Assembly (NCBI GenBank): GCA_900538365.1 | Contig: UPXT01000030.1 | Location: forward strand, 1 to 23,925 | DNA length: 23,925 nt | Direction of reading: 5' to 3' | Source: an uncultured Acidaminococcus sp. | GTDB lineage: Bacteria > Bacillota > Negativicutes > Acidaminococcales > Acidaminococcaceae | Part shown: positions 8,239 to 16,522 of the stretch, one piece after another | How positions within the stretch are numbered: position 1 is the stretch's first letter | Layout of the letters: every line of letters begins with the position of its first letter | The notes under the pieces: generated by a model | Told to the model about the DNA's origin: nothing | Seen by the model: only the letters and a program-made list of their open reading frames with translations | Database searches by the model: none | Position numbers and translations under genes: made by a program

Positions 8239-8287
8239 GAGCCCATTGTATCCATGGAATCTTCCCTTCCATGGATACAATGGGCTC
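8239..8287. repeat. Perfect 21-bp inverted repeat
   Basis: Arms at 8239-8259 and 8267-8287 are exact reverse complements, separated by 7 nt (8260-8266), and contain a TCCATGGA core. There is no T tract on either side, so it is not a standard terminator, although it sits 45 nt beyond the pepT stop codon. It may be a repetitive extragenic element or an mRNA 3-prime protecting hairpin. Confidence 0.8.
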
Positions 8288-8332
8288 ACTAGCTGCCTCA
8301 AATCGAAGCCATTTCTGCTCTATCTAAAAAAC

Positions 8333-9550
8333 TCACTTACTCAGTCCAACCACCAATTTTTCCAGCACATCCACCATGGTTTCCAAGGATTCCTGGGGAA
8401 TGAATTCATAACGGCTGTGGAAAAGGTAACCGCCCGTCGAAAGGTTCGGACAAGGCAGTCCTTTATGGCTGAGACGCGCACCGTCCGTACCGCCGCGGAT
8501 AGGCTGCACGATGGGTTTCACCCCGCAGGCTTCAAAGGCATGACGGGCTTCATCGACCAGTTCCATATGATTTTCGATGATAGGACGCATATTGGCATAG
8601 GAGTCACGGATGGAGACCGTTACGACACCACTTCCCCATTTTTCGTTCAGCTCCCTGCCAATTTCTTCAATTTTTCTTTTCTGGGCAGCAAATTTTTCAG
8701 CGTCATGTTCGCGCAGGAGGTATTTCATTTCGCAGTGCTCGCAGCTGCCTTCGATGGAAGACAGATGGTAGAATCCTTCATACCCTTCGGTATAAACAGG
8801 CTGCTCTTTTTCCGGCAGCAAGGACTGGAATTCACAGCCCACGGCAGCCGCATTGATCATCTGATCCTTGGCACTTCCCGTATGGACGCTCACGCCCTTG
8901 ATGGTGATGGTGGCCGTAGCCGCGTTGAAGTTTTCATATTCCAGTTCACCCAAGGCTCCGCCGTCAACGGTATAAGCAATCTGGGCACCAAATTTTTCAA
9001 GGTCGAAGAACTTCGTCCCTTCCCCGACTTCCTCATCCGGTGTAAAACCAATGCGGATTTTTCCATGTTTAGGGGCATCTGGGCGAAGAAGACGCTCGGC
9101 AAGGGTCATGATTTCAGCCACACCGGCTTTGTCGTCAGCCCCCAAAAGAGTCGTTCCATCCGTCACAATGAGCCGTTTTCCCTTGACTTCATTGAGGCAG
9201 GGAAAAACACTTGGCGTCATGACGATATCCTGCTCCTTGTTAAGGATGATATCGCCCCCCTGATAATCCACGAAGGCAGGATGGATCGGGCCGCCGCTTA
9301 CAGCATTGCTCGTATCAAGATGGCTGATAAGGCCAATGGTAGGCCCCTTCTCACTGGTCGCGGGGATGGTCCCCATGACATAGCCATATTCATCTTGGAT
9401 TACATCCGTAAGGCCCATAGCTTTCATTTCTTCCGCGATCTGGGCTCCCAGGACTTTTTGGTTCGGACTGGATGGGTACACGTCGGCATCATCTACGGAA
9501 GTTGTGTTGACAGCGATGTACTTCAGGAAGCGTTCGGTTGCAGTGGTCAT
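8333..9550 (-). CDS. pepT: Peptidase T (tripeptide aminopeptidase)
   Basis: A 405-residue M20-family zinc peptidase that removes the N-terminal residue from tripeptides in the cytoplasm. Visible metal and catalytic motifs are GLISHLDTS (His77, Asp79), GADDKAG (Asp139 or Asp140 as bridging ligand), TPDEEVGEG (Glu173 and Glu174) and a late His in LSHKGLP. IRGGTDGARLSHKGLPCPNL is the usual PepT C-terminal signature. Length is typical (about 410). AAGGAG lies upstream of the ATG. It follows the phosphoribosyltransferase gene by 72 nt on the same strand with no terminator between, so the two may be co-transcribed. Confidence 0.95.
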   Translation of the reverse strand: MTTATERFLKYIAVNTTSVDDADVYPSSPNQKVLGAQIAEEMKAMGLTDVIQDEYGYVMGTIPATSEKGPTIGLISHLDTSNAVSGGPIHPAFVDYQGGDIILNKEQDIVMTPSVFPCLNEVKGKRLIVTDGTTLLGADDKAGVAEIMTLAERLLRPDAPKHGKIRIGFTPDEEVGEGTKFFDLEKFGAQIAYTVDGGALGELEYENFNAATATITIKGVSVHTGSAKDQMINAAAVGCEFQSLLPEKEQPVYTEGYEGFYHLSSIEGSCEHCEMKYLLREHDAEKFAAQKRKIEEIGRELNEKWGSGVVTVSIRDSYANMRPIIENHMELVDEARHAFEACGVKPIVQPIRGGTDGARLSHKGLPCPNLSTGGYLFHSRYEFIPQESLETMVDVLEKLVVGLSK

Positions 9551-9622
9551 GTTTTTTGTCTCCTTTTCTGCTGTAATGTGAAATCAGTTCCCCTCAAATT
9601 AGCCCTGGTCAAGCAATGGAAA

Positions 9623-10177
9623 TTAGGCTTGGGCGTCAAATAGCGGCAGGTTTTCTAGGGTCACGATGTCCTTGCGGTTCATGGCGTCCCCTTCAGCGAG
9701 GATGGCCATGCGCCCAATCACCGTGCCGCCCGCTTTTTCGATGAGTTCTTCCAAGGCCTTGATGGAACCGCCCGTACTGATGACATCATCCACAAGAAGG
9801 ACCTTCTTGCCGCGGACAAGGGCAATATCCTCATCTTGAAGGACAAGGATCTGTTTTCCCTTGGTTGTAATGGAGTGATCTTCAACAATGATAGGATTTT
9901 CCATATAAGCCTTGATGGACTTTCGGGCAATGGCATAACGCGGCATGCCCATGAGGCGCGCCATTTCATGAACCAAGGGAATGCCCTTGGTTTCAGCGGT
10001 CACCATAATTTCTGTTTCCGGCGGCACGCGTTTGACAAGTGCTGCCGCGGCCTTTCCCACAAGCTCCACATCACCTAGGATGACAAAGCCTGCAATGGCC
10101 AGTTTGTCATTGACATTGAGGATTGGAAGTTTTCTTGTTACACCTGCGACGTGCAGTTCATAAAATCGGTCAGCCAT
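9623..10177 (-). CDS. Purine-type phosphoribosyltransferase (adenine phosphoribosyltransferase-like)
   Basis: A 184-residue cytoplasmic type I phosphoribosyltransferase that joins a nucleobase to PRPP. The PRPP-binding loop VLLVDDVISTGGS (about 126-138) is complete. TAETKGIPLVHEMA (about 60-73) matches the pyrophosphate-side loop of adenine/xanthine enzymes, and YAIARKS (81-87) also fits. The N-terminus is a little unusual, opening with a short beta-rich stretch. It could serve adenine, xanthine or regulatory binding like PurR domains. The ribosome site (AAAGGGG, about 12 nt away) is weak. Upstream lies the DnaA-box region. Confidence 0.75.
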   Translation of the reverse strand: MADRFYELHVAGVTRKLPILNVNDKLAIAGFVILGDVELVGKAAAALVKRVPPETEIMVTAETKGIPLVHEMARLMGMPRYAIARKSIKAYMENPIIVEDHSITTKGKQILVLQDEDIALVRGKKVLLVDDVISTGGSIKALEELIEKAGGTVIGRMAILAEGDAMNRKDIVTLENLPLFDAQA

Positions 10178-10427
10178 TTATATGTATGCCCCTTTCATAC
10201 CAAAAGTGGTCCCTTTCCCCTTCCTTACGGCGGGAGGTGTCCCTTCATCGATTGATCATGCCAGCTGCGTTTGGTTTGGACTCAGGCAGCAGCCTTTTTG
10301 CCTTGTGGGAAGATGGGTTCCCAAAGATTGTTGTTAAAAAAAACCGCACGCAAGCCGCCTTCTTTGATTTTTCATTCAGCGTCTATGCCAAAGGCAGGTG
10401 GGACTTTCACACGCGGGAACAGTCAAG

Positions 10428-10535
10428 TTATCCACGATAAAATGTTCCCATTCATGGGCCTTTTCAGTACAGTGAAGAAAGTTATTCACCAAATTGAAGG
10501 TTATCCACAATCCCTGTGGATAACCCTGTGTATAA
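10428..10535. promoter_or_regulatory. Cluster of five DnaA-box-like 9-mers
   Basis: Matches to the DnaA box TTATNCACA are TTATCCACG (10428-10436), TTATTCACC (10482-10490), a perfect TTATCCACA (10501-10509), a perfect reverse copy TGTGGATAA (10515-10523), and TGTGTATAA (10527-10535, reverse of TTATACACA, also perfect). The middle two are arms of an 11-bp inverted repeat (10499-10525) with a 5-nt loop. Such density is typical of replication origins or DnaA-titrating clusters. Confidence 0.72.
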
Positions 10536-10591
10536 CCTATGATCTAAAAGACGGAATGACCTTTCTATTGTTTCCACCGCTATCCTGGGGG

Positions 10592-10633
10592 AAAAATAGA
10601 AAAAAGGCCGCGTCTTTATTCAGGACGGGCCTT
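10592..10633 (-). terminator. Intrinsic terminator of the 102-residue gene
   Basis: On the minus strand AAGGCC/GGCCTT plus CGTC/GACG, with one bulged C, form a 10-bp stem around a 9-nt loop, followed by TTTTTTCTATTTTT. It lies 14 nt after the stop codon. Confidence 0.88.
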
Positions 10634-10647
10634 CCGTTCGGAAACCC

Positions 10648-10956
10648 TTACAAGTCTTCCACCATGTGGGGCGGCATGCTCCACTCCACCAAAACGCCCG
10701 TATTGACCCAAAGGCGGGTCAATACCTGCTGGCAGTCCTTCCAACTGTCACGAGCAAGGAAGGTCCGCTCTTCGAAATGATAGGTACAGGCGTCAATAGG
10801 AACTTCCATCTTGTGCGGTGCTGCAAGAAAGTCCAGGACTTTCTGCTCGATTTCAGTCTCGCCTTTGATGGTGACAGTCAATTCCTTGGTTTCCTCGTTA
10901 TAGTCAAGCGCGCCATAATGGCCGTTATAATTTAAAGTGACACTTTTTATTGCCAT
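10648..10956 (-). CDS. Conserved-looking small protein of unknown function
   Basis: A 102-residue soluble protein that I do not recognise. The N-terminal half reads as beta strands (IKSVTLNYNGHYGALDY, ELTVTIKG) and the C-terminal half is Trp-rich (SWKDCQQVLTRLWVN, VEWSMPPHMVEDL). There is no signal peptide or membrane segment. The reading is supported by its own extended -10 promoter upstream and a strong terminator just after the stop, so it is a single-gene transcript. I chose the ATG at 10956, preceded by AGAGG at 13 nt; a TTG at 10980 in the same frame is possible but overlaps that site. It is flanked by the DnaA-box cluster and ppk1; no function is inferred. Confidence 0.7.
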   Translation of the reverse strand: MAIKSVTLNYNGHYGALDYNEETKELTVTIKGETEIEQKVLDFLAAPHKMEVPIDACTYHFEERTFLARDSWKDCQQVLTRLWVNTGVLVEWSMPPHMVEDL

Positions 10957-10991
10957 ACTGTTAAACCATCCTCTTTTCAAGTGATAGCCCC

Positions 10992-11000
10992 ATTATATCA
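10992..11000 (-). promoter_or_regulatory. Extended -10 promoter of the 102-residue gene
   Basis: TGA-TATAAT on the minus strand is a perfect extended -10 element, 36 nt before the start codon. The -35 position (TGCATC) is poor, as is common with extended -10 promoters. Confidence 0.6.
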
Positions 11001-11043
11001 TAAAGGATGGACTCGATGCACGGGAAGTTTCTAGGAGACGCAC

Positions 11044-11088
11044 AAAAAGTCCGGTCCCATTGTCCCAAGAAAAGCGGAACAGGACCTC
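11044..11088 (-). terminator. Probable terminator of ppk1
   Basis: On the minus strand AGGTCC/GGACTT (one G-T) encloses TGTTCC/GGGACA with an asymmetric bulge, and then TTTTTG follows. It lies just beyond the ppk1 stop codon. Confidence 0.6.
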
Positions 11089-11096
11089 AAAAGCAG

Positions 11097-13199
11097 TCAG
11101 GATTCCTTATGATAAACCGGCTTCAGGCGCTGGGAAAGGGGTAATTTCTTTTTGGGTGCATGGGCCATGGACCAGGCCATCATGCGTTCCTGGACGCTGA
11201 CTTTTTCCCTTCCATGAGCATAGACGCGGCGGTAATTCCCGTTTGAAAGCTCCATATGGGCTCCGACATTATCCTTGAGGCACAGATCAAGAAAAGCCTT
11301 GATGCGTTCAATATGGGCATGGCGCTCAACAGGGAACATGAGTTCCACACGCTCGCTGAGATTGCGGTGCATCATGTCTGCACTGGAAAGGTAGAGTTCT
11401 TCCTGGCCGTCATTCCAAAAATAATAGACCCGGTGATGCTCAAGAAAACGGCCAATGATGGAACGGACCGTGATATTTTCCGACAGCCCTTTGATACCCG
11501 GACGGAGACCGCAGATTCCACGGACAATCAGATCGACTTTGACGCCAGCTTGGGAGGCTTCATAGTATTTGGCAATCATGGGCTGATCGATGAGGGAATT
11601 CATCTTGGCAATAAGATAGGCTTCCTTTCCCGCCTTGGCATGAGCAATTTCCCGATCGATCAGTTCGGTCATCCGCTCCCTCAGGCCCAAGGGAGCCATG
11701 ATGAGCTTATGGAAGGTCGGCGGCTCGGAATAACCAGAAAGGACATTGAAAAAGGCGGATGCATCCTGCCCAAATTCATCGTTTGCCGTAAGAAGGCCAA
11801 AATCCGTATAGAGCTTGGCCGTCTTATCATTGTAGTTGCCCGTCCCCAAATGGACATACCGTTTGATTCCCCTTTCTTCCTTGCGCACAATAAGGGTAAT
11901 CTTGGAATGGGTCTTCAGCCCCACAAGACCATAAATGACGTGGCAGCCGGCACGTTCCAGGCGGCGGGCCCAGACAATGTTGTTTTCCTCATCAAAGCGG
12001 GCTTTCAGTTCCACAAGTGCCGTCACCTGCTTGCCGTTTTCTGCCGCTTTGGCAAGGGCCGCGACAATGGGGGAATTCCCGCTGACACGGTACAAGGTCT
12101 GCTTGATGGCAAGGACCTTGGGATCTTCGGCAGCATCCCCGATGAGATCTGCGACAGGGTCAAAACTTTCATAAGGATGATGGAGCAAAATATCCCGGTC
12201 CCGGATCTGGTCAAAAAGGGAAAGACCGGGCGTCAATTCAGCCGGCACTTGAGGCGTGTAAGGCTTGAAGCACAGGGACTCCATCCCTTTTTGGCCGATG
12301 AAGCCAAAAAGAAACGTAAGGTCAAGCGGGCCCCGCACTTCGTAGATTTCATCGTCCACAAGGTCAAGTTTTTGCTTGAGGAAGTCCTTCAGGAAGGAAC
12401 CTTTTTCCGGATTGATTTCAAGCCGGACGGCGCTCCCTCTTTTGCGTTTCTTTAAGGAACGTTCGATTTCCTTCATGAGGTCTTGGGTTTCATCTTCATC
12501 AACCTCAAGATCCGAGTCACGGGTAATGCGGAAAGGCACCGCATCAAGGATGGTCAATCCTTTGAAGAGCTCCCTGCAGTGTGTCATGATGAGGTCTTCC
12601 AAAAAAACGAAGGATTTTTCATCCCCCGCCCCCTTCACCGGGATGACGCGGGGCAAAACGCTAGGCACCTGAATAAAGGCAATCTTACGGGTTTGCTTGG
12701 CATCCCGCAGTTCAAGGGCAATATTAAGGGACTTATTGGCGAGAAAGGGAAAGGGCCGTGACGCATCAATGGCCATGGGCGTAAGAACGGGGAAGACCAT
12801 TTCCTTATAGTACTGTTCAAGGCTTTCCCGTGCCTTTCCCGAAAGATCCTCCACCCGGGAAAAGGAAATGGCATACTTTTCCAGTTCCTTTACAAGGGCA
12901 AAGAAATAGCGGTACTTGAGTTTCATTTCACTATGGGTAGCCGCCGCAATGGCCGTGAGCTGCTCCCGTGTAGAAAGTCCCGCAATGTCGGGCCGTTCGA
13001 TACCGGATTCCTCTCGGCCCACAAGTCCTGCTACACGAACCATGAAAAACTCATCAAGGTTCGACGCTGAAATGGCCACAAAACGAAGCCGTTCCAAAAG
13101 GGGCAGGGTCCTGACGCCAGCTTCACGCAGGACGCGAAGATTGAATTTCAGCCAGCTCAGTTCCCGATTGATGTAATATTCGGGCTTTTTGAGATCCAT
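11097..13199 (-). CDS. ppk1: Polyphosphate kinase 1
   Basis: A 700-residue enzyme that polymerises the terminal phosphate of ATP into long-chain inorganic polyphosphate, usually membrane associated. Visible: the N-domain opening YINRELSWLKFNLRVL and SNLDEFFMVRVAGL; then HHPYESF, IKQTLYRV, VTALVELKARFDEENN; and the first catalytic motif GLKTHSKI with the autophosphorylated His431. A second motif, LYLSSADMMHRNLSERVEL, follows near the C-terminus. Length is normal. The ATG at 13199 is preceded by AAAGGTGA at about 11 nt; a GTG at 13214, overlapping the upstream stop by 4 nt, is the alternative. Either way it is coupled to the preceding Ppx/GppA-like gene, which suggests joint production. Confidence 0.96.
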   Translation of the reverse strand: MDLKKPEYYINRELSWLKFNLRVLREAGVRTLPLLERLRFVAISASNLDEFFMVRVAGLVGREESGIERPDIAGLSTREQLTAIAAATHSEMKLKYRYFFALVKELEKYAISFSRVEDLSGKARESLEQYYKEMVFPVLTPMAIDASRPFPFLANKSLNIALELRDAKQTRKIAFIQVPSVLPRVIPVKGAGDEKSFVFLEDLIMTHCRELFKGLTILDAVPFRITRDSDLEVDEDETQDLMKEIERSLKKRKRGSAVRLEINPEKGSFLKDFLKQKLDLVDDEIYEVRGPLDLTFLFGFIGQKGMESLCFKPYTPQVPAELTPGLSLFDQIRDRDILLHHPYESFDPVADLIGDAAEDPKVLAIKQTLYRVSGNSPIVAALAKAAENGKQVTALVELKARFDEENNIVWARRLERAGCHVIYGLVGLKTHSKITLIVRKEERGIKRYVHLGTGNYNDKTAKLYTDFGLLTANDEFGQDASAFFNVLSGYSEPPTFHKLIMAPLGLRERMTELIDREIAHAKAGKEAYLIAKMNSLIDQPMIAKYYEASQAGVKVDLIVRGICGLRPGIKGLSENITVRSIIGRFLEHHRVYYFWNDGQEELYLSSADMMHRNLSERVELMFPVERHAHIERIKAFLDLCLKDNVGAHMELSNGNYRRVYAHGREKVSVQERMMAWSMAHAPKKKLPLSQRLKPVYHKES

Positions 13200-13210
13200 A
13201 GGGGTTCCAC

Positions 13211-14764
13211 TCACCTTTCCACTTGTTCCAGGATTGGCGTAAGGCCAAAAACTTCTTCAAAAAATCCGCTCTGTTTTTCAAAGGTCCAGCGCTCGAGAGA
13301 AAGATCCTCGCGGCTTGTGACGATGACGCGGAATTGATTGTCCTTCATGACGGTCCGGCAGCCCGTAATCTTTTGCTTGCGGCTGACATCAAGGGCATCG
13401 GCAAGACGCAGGATGGCTGCCAGTTTGGCCACCGTAGGTGTTGCGGAAATCTCCCGGTCGTAAGCTTCTGGCGACATGGCGTCAGGCGACGGCAGGGAAA
13501 AAAGATAGGATACAGACGCGATGGTCTGCTGCGCTTTGGGGCCAAATCCCAGAAAGTCCGTTGCCTGGATCAGCTCATAGTTGTAAAGCTTCCCCGCGCG
13601 CAGGGAAAAGAACTTTCCCACGCCATGAAGCAGGGCGGCAGCGCGGAGCAGATGGAGGTCAGCACTATCAAGCCCCTCACTTTTGGCGACTGTTTTGAAG
13701 ATGGCTTCACAAAGATCTGCCACAAGGCCCACATGGACAAGATTGGTCCCAAAGCGGCGGGCTACACCTCGAATCTGGCTCATCTGGATGCTCTGCATAT
13801 ACGCCATAAAGTCTGGATCCTTCTTTCGGGCAATATAAAGGGCCCTGATCCCGTCAATGAAGCGATTGGTCACGATATAAACAAACGACGATCCAGCCGC
13901 CCGGATAAGTTCCTCATAAAGGGTCGCCGCCGGAAGGACCAGGTCTGCTTCTTCCTCAGATAGGGCATAGACCTTTGTCAGCTGGCGGGGGGAAAGGGTC
14001 CTAAGGTGCAGGAGAATTTCCTCAAGATCCCCTGCCCCGACCTTGATAAGGCCGTTTTTGTCCGGCTTTTTTTTCAAGATCCGCGGCAAATAGCTTGATT
14101 CAACGCCGCTGATGAACATACTCTCGACAGGCTTATTTTCCAGTTCCTGCATGACAGGGAAAAGATTGGCCCGAATATACTCCCGCAGGGCCTCACCGAA
14201 ATGGATACTGGCCTGTTCATTGCGCGTGAAGTATTCCTTCATCCGGATCAGCCCCACATGCAGGTTCTGCTGATATTCCATTTCGCCCCTGCGCACATAG
14301 GTAAAGCCCATGGCCCCGCTCGATAGGTCCACAAGAAGGTGTCCGCCTTTATGTTCCACCTTTTTCTTATGGGCTTGCAAATGGCAGCTAAGGGATGCCA
14401 TCTTTCGAAAGATTTCCTGGGGCAGGTTGATCACATCCATGACAAATCCTGTTTTCACAAGGACCTGATCCAAAAAGAACGTCCGATTCCGCGCTTCCCG
14501 CACGGCTGTCGTTGCTTCAAGGACATAGTCCTTGACCCCGTAATCCTTCATGAGACGGCGGAAACCCTTCAGGATATCAATGAGCACCTGCATCGTCTCG
14601 GTTGAGATGCGCCCCGTCTTGAAGGTCTCTTCTCCCAGACGGACAGCTTGACTAGCTTCATCGACAACGGTCACATCATAAAGGTCCGTGTACTCGATCA
14701 GCTGCATCGTGACCCGTTCCGAGCCTAAATGGATGATGGCAGCCAGCTGTTTTTTCTTTGCCAT
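13211..14764 (-). CDS. Degenerate Ppx/GppA-HD family protein, probable pseudoenzyme
   Basis: A 517-residue protein with the layout of exopolyphosphatase/pppGpp phosphatase (actin-like fold, about 1-310) plus a C-terminal HD-type helical domain (about 330-500). It is clearly a paralog of the product of the divergent gene. Key motifs are altered: the first phosphate loop reads HLGSERVTM (12-20) where the intact paralog has DVGSNSARL. The second reads DLSSGAMGF (146-154) instead of DLGGGSTEV. The HD motif reads LLHGVGK (His380-Gly381) instead of LLHDTG, and its following His pair is lost. A Glu equivalent to the catalytic one (Glu117) and Asp146 remain. It is coupled to ppk1, so a regulatory or polyphosphate/nucleotide-sensing role is likely (inference). 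The ribosome site is GGGAGG. Confidence 0.85.
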   Translation of the reverse strand: MAKKKQLAAIIHLGSERVTMQLIEYTDLYDVTVVDEASQAVRLGEETFKTGRISTETMQVLIDILKGFRRLMKDYGVKDYVLEATTAVREARNRTFFLDQVLVKTGFVMDVINLPQEIFRKMASLSCHLQAHKKKVEHKGGHLLVDLSSGAMGFTYVRRGEMEYQQNLHVGLIRMKEYFTRNEQASIHFGEALREYIRANLFPVMQELENKPVESMFISGVESSYLPRILKKKPDKNGLIKVGAGDLEEILLHLRTLSPRQLTKVYALSEEEADLVLPAATLYEELIRAAGSSFVYIVTNRFIDGIRALYIARKKDPDFMAYMQSIQMSQIRGVARRFGTNLVHVGLVADLCEAIFKTVAKSEGLDSADLHLLRAAALLHGVGKFFSLRAGKLYNYELIQATDFLGFGPKAQQTIASVSYLFSLPSPDAMSPEAYDREISATPTVAKLAAILRLADALDVSRKQKITGCRTVMKDNQFRVIVTSREDLSLERWTFEKQSGFFEEVFGLTPILEQVER

Positions 14765-14965
14765 AGTATGCCTCCCGTCTCAATCTTATGGGTATCGGCG
14801 GAAAACCTGTCACACCGCCTAGAAATCGTGTTATACTAACAGTAATCTATTATTTTCTTTTCATTGTAGCACGTTTTCTTCCCTTCATCGATTAATTTAC
14901 CGATTCTTTACAGGGTACTGCTAATATAGAGGAAAAGAAAAACAAAATTCCATAGGAGAAACAAT
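14765..14965. promoter_or_regulatory. Divergent intergenic region of the polyphosphate locus
   Basis: These 201 bp separate the two Ppx-like genes and must hold promoters for both directions. Candidate -10 elements are TAATAT on the plus strand near 14922 and GTATAAC on the minus strand near 14830, but neither has a good -35 at 17 bp. No classical Pho box was recognised by eye. Confidence 0.4.
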
Positions 14966-16516
14966 ATGAAACGAATCGGAATCATAGACGTAGGTTCCAA
15001 CTCGGCACGGCTTGTCATCATGGAAATCTCAAGCCAAAAAGGGAGCCACCTCGTCTATAACCAGAAAGATCCCCTGCGTCTGGCGCTCAAGACCGATGCC
15101 CAGGGCTATCTGACAGAAGAGGCTTTCACGAGCACCATCGACTGCATCCGAGGCTTTGCTTCCATGTGCCGTTTCTTCCACGTAACAGATATGGTCGCAG
15201 TAGCCACAGCTGCCATCAGGAATGCCAAAAACGGCATGAAACTGACGCGGGCCGTCAAGGAAAAAACCGGCGTTGACCTGGATATCATTTCGGGCAGGAC
15301 GGAAGCCTTCATGAGTTACCTTGGCGTCGTCAACACCATCCATGTAGAAGATGCCGTGATCTTTGACCTAGGCGGCGGTTCGACAGAAGTCATCCTTGTC
15401 CGGAACCGGAAGCTGATTGATTCCGTCAGTCTGCCCATTGGCTGCGTCAACCTGACAAAGCAAAGCCGACAGGGCTCTATGCGCGGCCGCGAAGACATGA
15501 AGACCATGCAGAAACTCATTGCCGAACAGATGAAAAAGGCGCCTTGGCTAAGCGGCTGCGGACTGCCCCTTGTCGGCGTGGGCGGTACGGCCCGTTCCAT
15601 TGGGAAAGTAGAAGAAAAGCGGATCAAGTACTTTACGGCCAAGCTGCATAACTTCCAGTTCGACATAACCGATTTTGCCATTTGGTACAAAGGGCTCCTG
15701 TCGACGCCGCCGGGGATGCGCCGCCGGATTCCTGGCCTTTCGAGTGACCGGGCAGATGTCATCGTCGCCGGTAGCTCCATCATCAAGGCCCTGGCGGACA
15801 AATGCAATTCGAAAAAGCTCATCATCTCCGGCTGTGGACTCCGGGAGGGCCTCTTTTGCGAATACCGGCACCAGCACGAAAACATGCCCCTCATTACGCC
15901 CAACATCCTTGAAACGAGCCGCAACGACATGATTCACCAATATGTACCGGATGAGGAGCATGCCCGTCTCGTGACCCGCTTTGCCCTGAGGATCTTTGAC
16001 GGCTGGAAACGCTTTCACAAACTGCCGGAAAAACGCTGGCGGGACCTTGTGGAAACGGCGGCCCTGCTGCACGATACAGGGATCACCATCAACTACTACA
16101 ACCACACACGGCACAGCGGCTACATCATCGAAAATGCCCGGCTTTTTGGCATGAGCCATATGGACATCGTCTTTGCCTCCATCATTGCCGCCTGGCACCA
16201 CGGGGTAAATCGCTCCTACCTGCGCAACAAGCCTTACAGGAAACTGATCACCGATAAGGATATTGAAGACCTGACGCGAGCAGCGGTCATTGTGGCCATC
16301 GCCGAAAGCCTGGATCATCCCCACATGGGAGATATCCTTGATGTGGAGGCCCGCGACCTGGATGGAACGGCCCAGCTTACCCTCATCGCCCGCAAGGATC
16401 CCCTCATTGAAATGAAGCAGCTGAACGCCCTGATGAAATGGATCCGCAAAGCCTTGGGGACTCCCGTCACTGTCGTTGTAAAGCTCCTTCCCAATGGCGG
16501 CACCAGAAAGGAGTAA
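14966..16516 (+). CDS. ppx: Exopolyphosphatase/pppGpp phosphatase with HD domain
   Basis: A 516-residue Ppx/GppA-family phosphatase expected to remove terminal phosphates from polyphosphate or from pppGpp. Intact motifs: IDVGSNSARL (7-16), ISGRTEAF with the catalytic Glu113, FDLGGGSTEV (133-142), VGVGGTARS (203-211) and RADVIVAG (262-269). The C-terminal HD domain is also intact, with His369-Asp370 in LLHDTG, His380 and His383 in NHTRHSG, and WHHG (410-413). Length matches the long HD-carrying Ppx class. AGGAGA lies upstream of the ATG. It is divergent from the degenerate paralog and ppk1, and is followed after 6 nt by a LysR regulator. Whether it prefers polyphosphate or pppGpp cannot be settled by sequence. 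Confidence 0.92.
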   Translation: MKRIGIIDVGSNSARLVIMEISSQKGSHLVYNQKDPLRLALKTDAQGYLTEEAFTSTIDCIRGFASMCRFFHVTDMVAVATAAIRNAKNGMKLTRAVKEKTGVDLDIISGRTEAFMSYLGVVNTIHVEDAVIFDLGGGSTEVILVRNRKLIDSVSLPIGCVNLTKQSRQGSMRGREDMKTMQKLIAEQMKKAPWLSGCGLPLVGVGGTARSIGKVEEKRIKYFTAKLHNFQFDITDFAIWYKGLLSTPPGMRRRIPGLSSDRADVIVAGSSIIKALADKCNSKKLIISGCGLREGLFCEYRHQHENMPLITPNILETSRNDMIHQYVPDEEHARLVTRFALRIFDGWKRFHKLPEKRWRDLVETAALLHDTGITINYYNHTRHSGYIIENARLFGMSHMDIVFASIIAAWHHGVNRSYLRNKPYRKLITDKDIEDLTRAAVIVAIAESLDHPHMGDILDVEARDLDGTAQLTLIARKDPLIEMKQLNALMKWIRKALGTPVTVVVKLLPNGGTRKE

Positions 16517-16522
16517 GAAGTC

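Larger units (their letters stand above)
8007..8332. other. Gene-free stretch between the hydrolase and pepT
   Basis: These 326 bp hold the hydrolase terminator (8055-8093), a short AAGCG/CGCTT hairpin followed by T residues (8208-8224), and a perfect 21-bp inverted repeat (8239-8287). I see no convincing reading frame. Confidence 0.6.
10178..10647. other. Gene-free stretch with DnaA-box cluster
   Basis: This 470-bp gap between two minus-strand genes holds the DnaA-box cluster (10428-10535) and the terminator of the 102-residue gene (about 10592-10633). In the rest I see no convincing gene; an open plus-strand frame across it has no family resemblance and no ribosome site. No AT-rich unwinding region of the usual size is evident, apart from a short A-run at 10336-10344. 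Confidence 0.6.

Noticed and set aside
8246..9643. 465-codon open frame on the plus strand
   Set aside because: It is antisense to the well-supported pepT gene, has no ribosome site or family resemblance, and follows from the codon bias of pepT.
10178..10647. Replication origin call for the DnaA-box region
   Set aside because: The boxes are real, but there is no dnaA/dnaN/rpmH neighbour, no clear AT-rich unwinding element and no change of gene direction at the site. It is kept as a DnaA-box cluster only.
11256..12455. 399-codon open frame on the plus strand
   Set aside because: It is antisense to ppk1, whose catalytic motifs are intact; a shadow frame.
14879..14892. 14-base word TCCCTTCATCGATT shared with 10243-10256
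   Set aside because: About two such matches are expected by chance in a window of this size, and the flanks differ.
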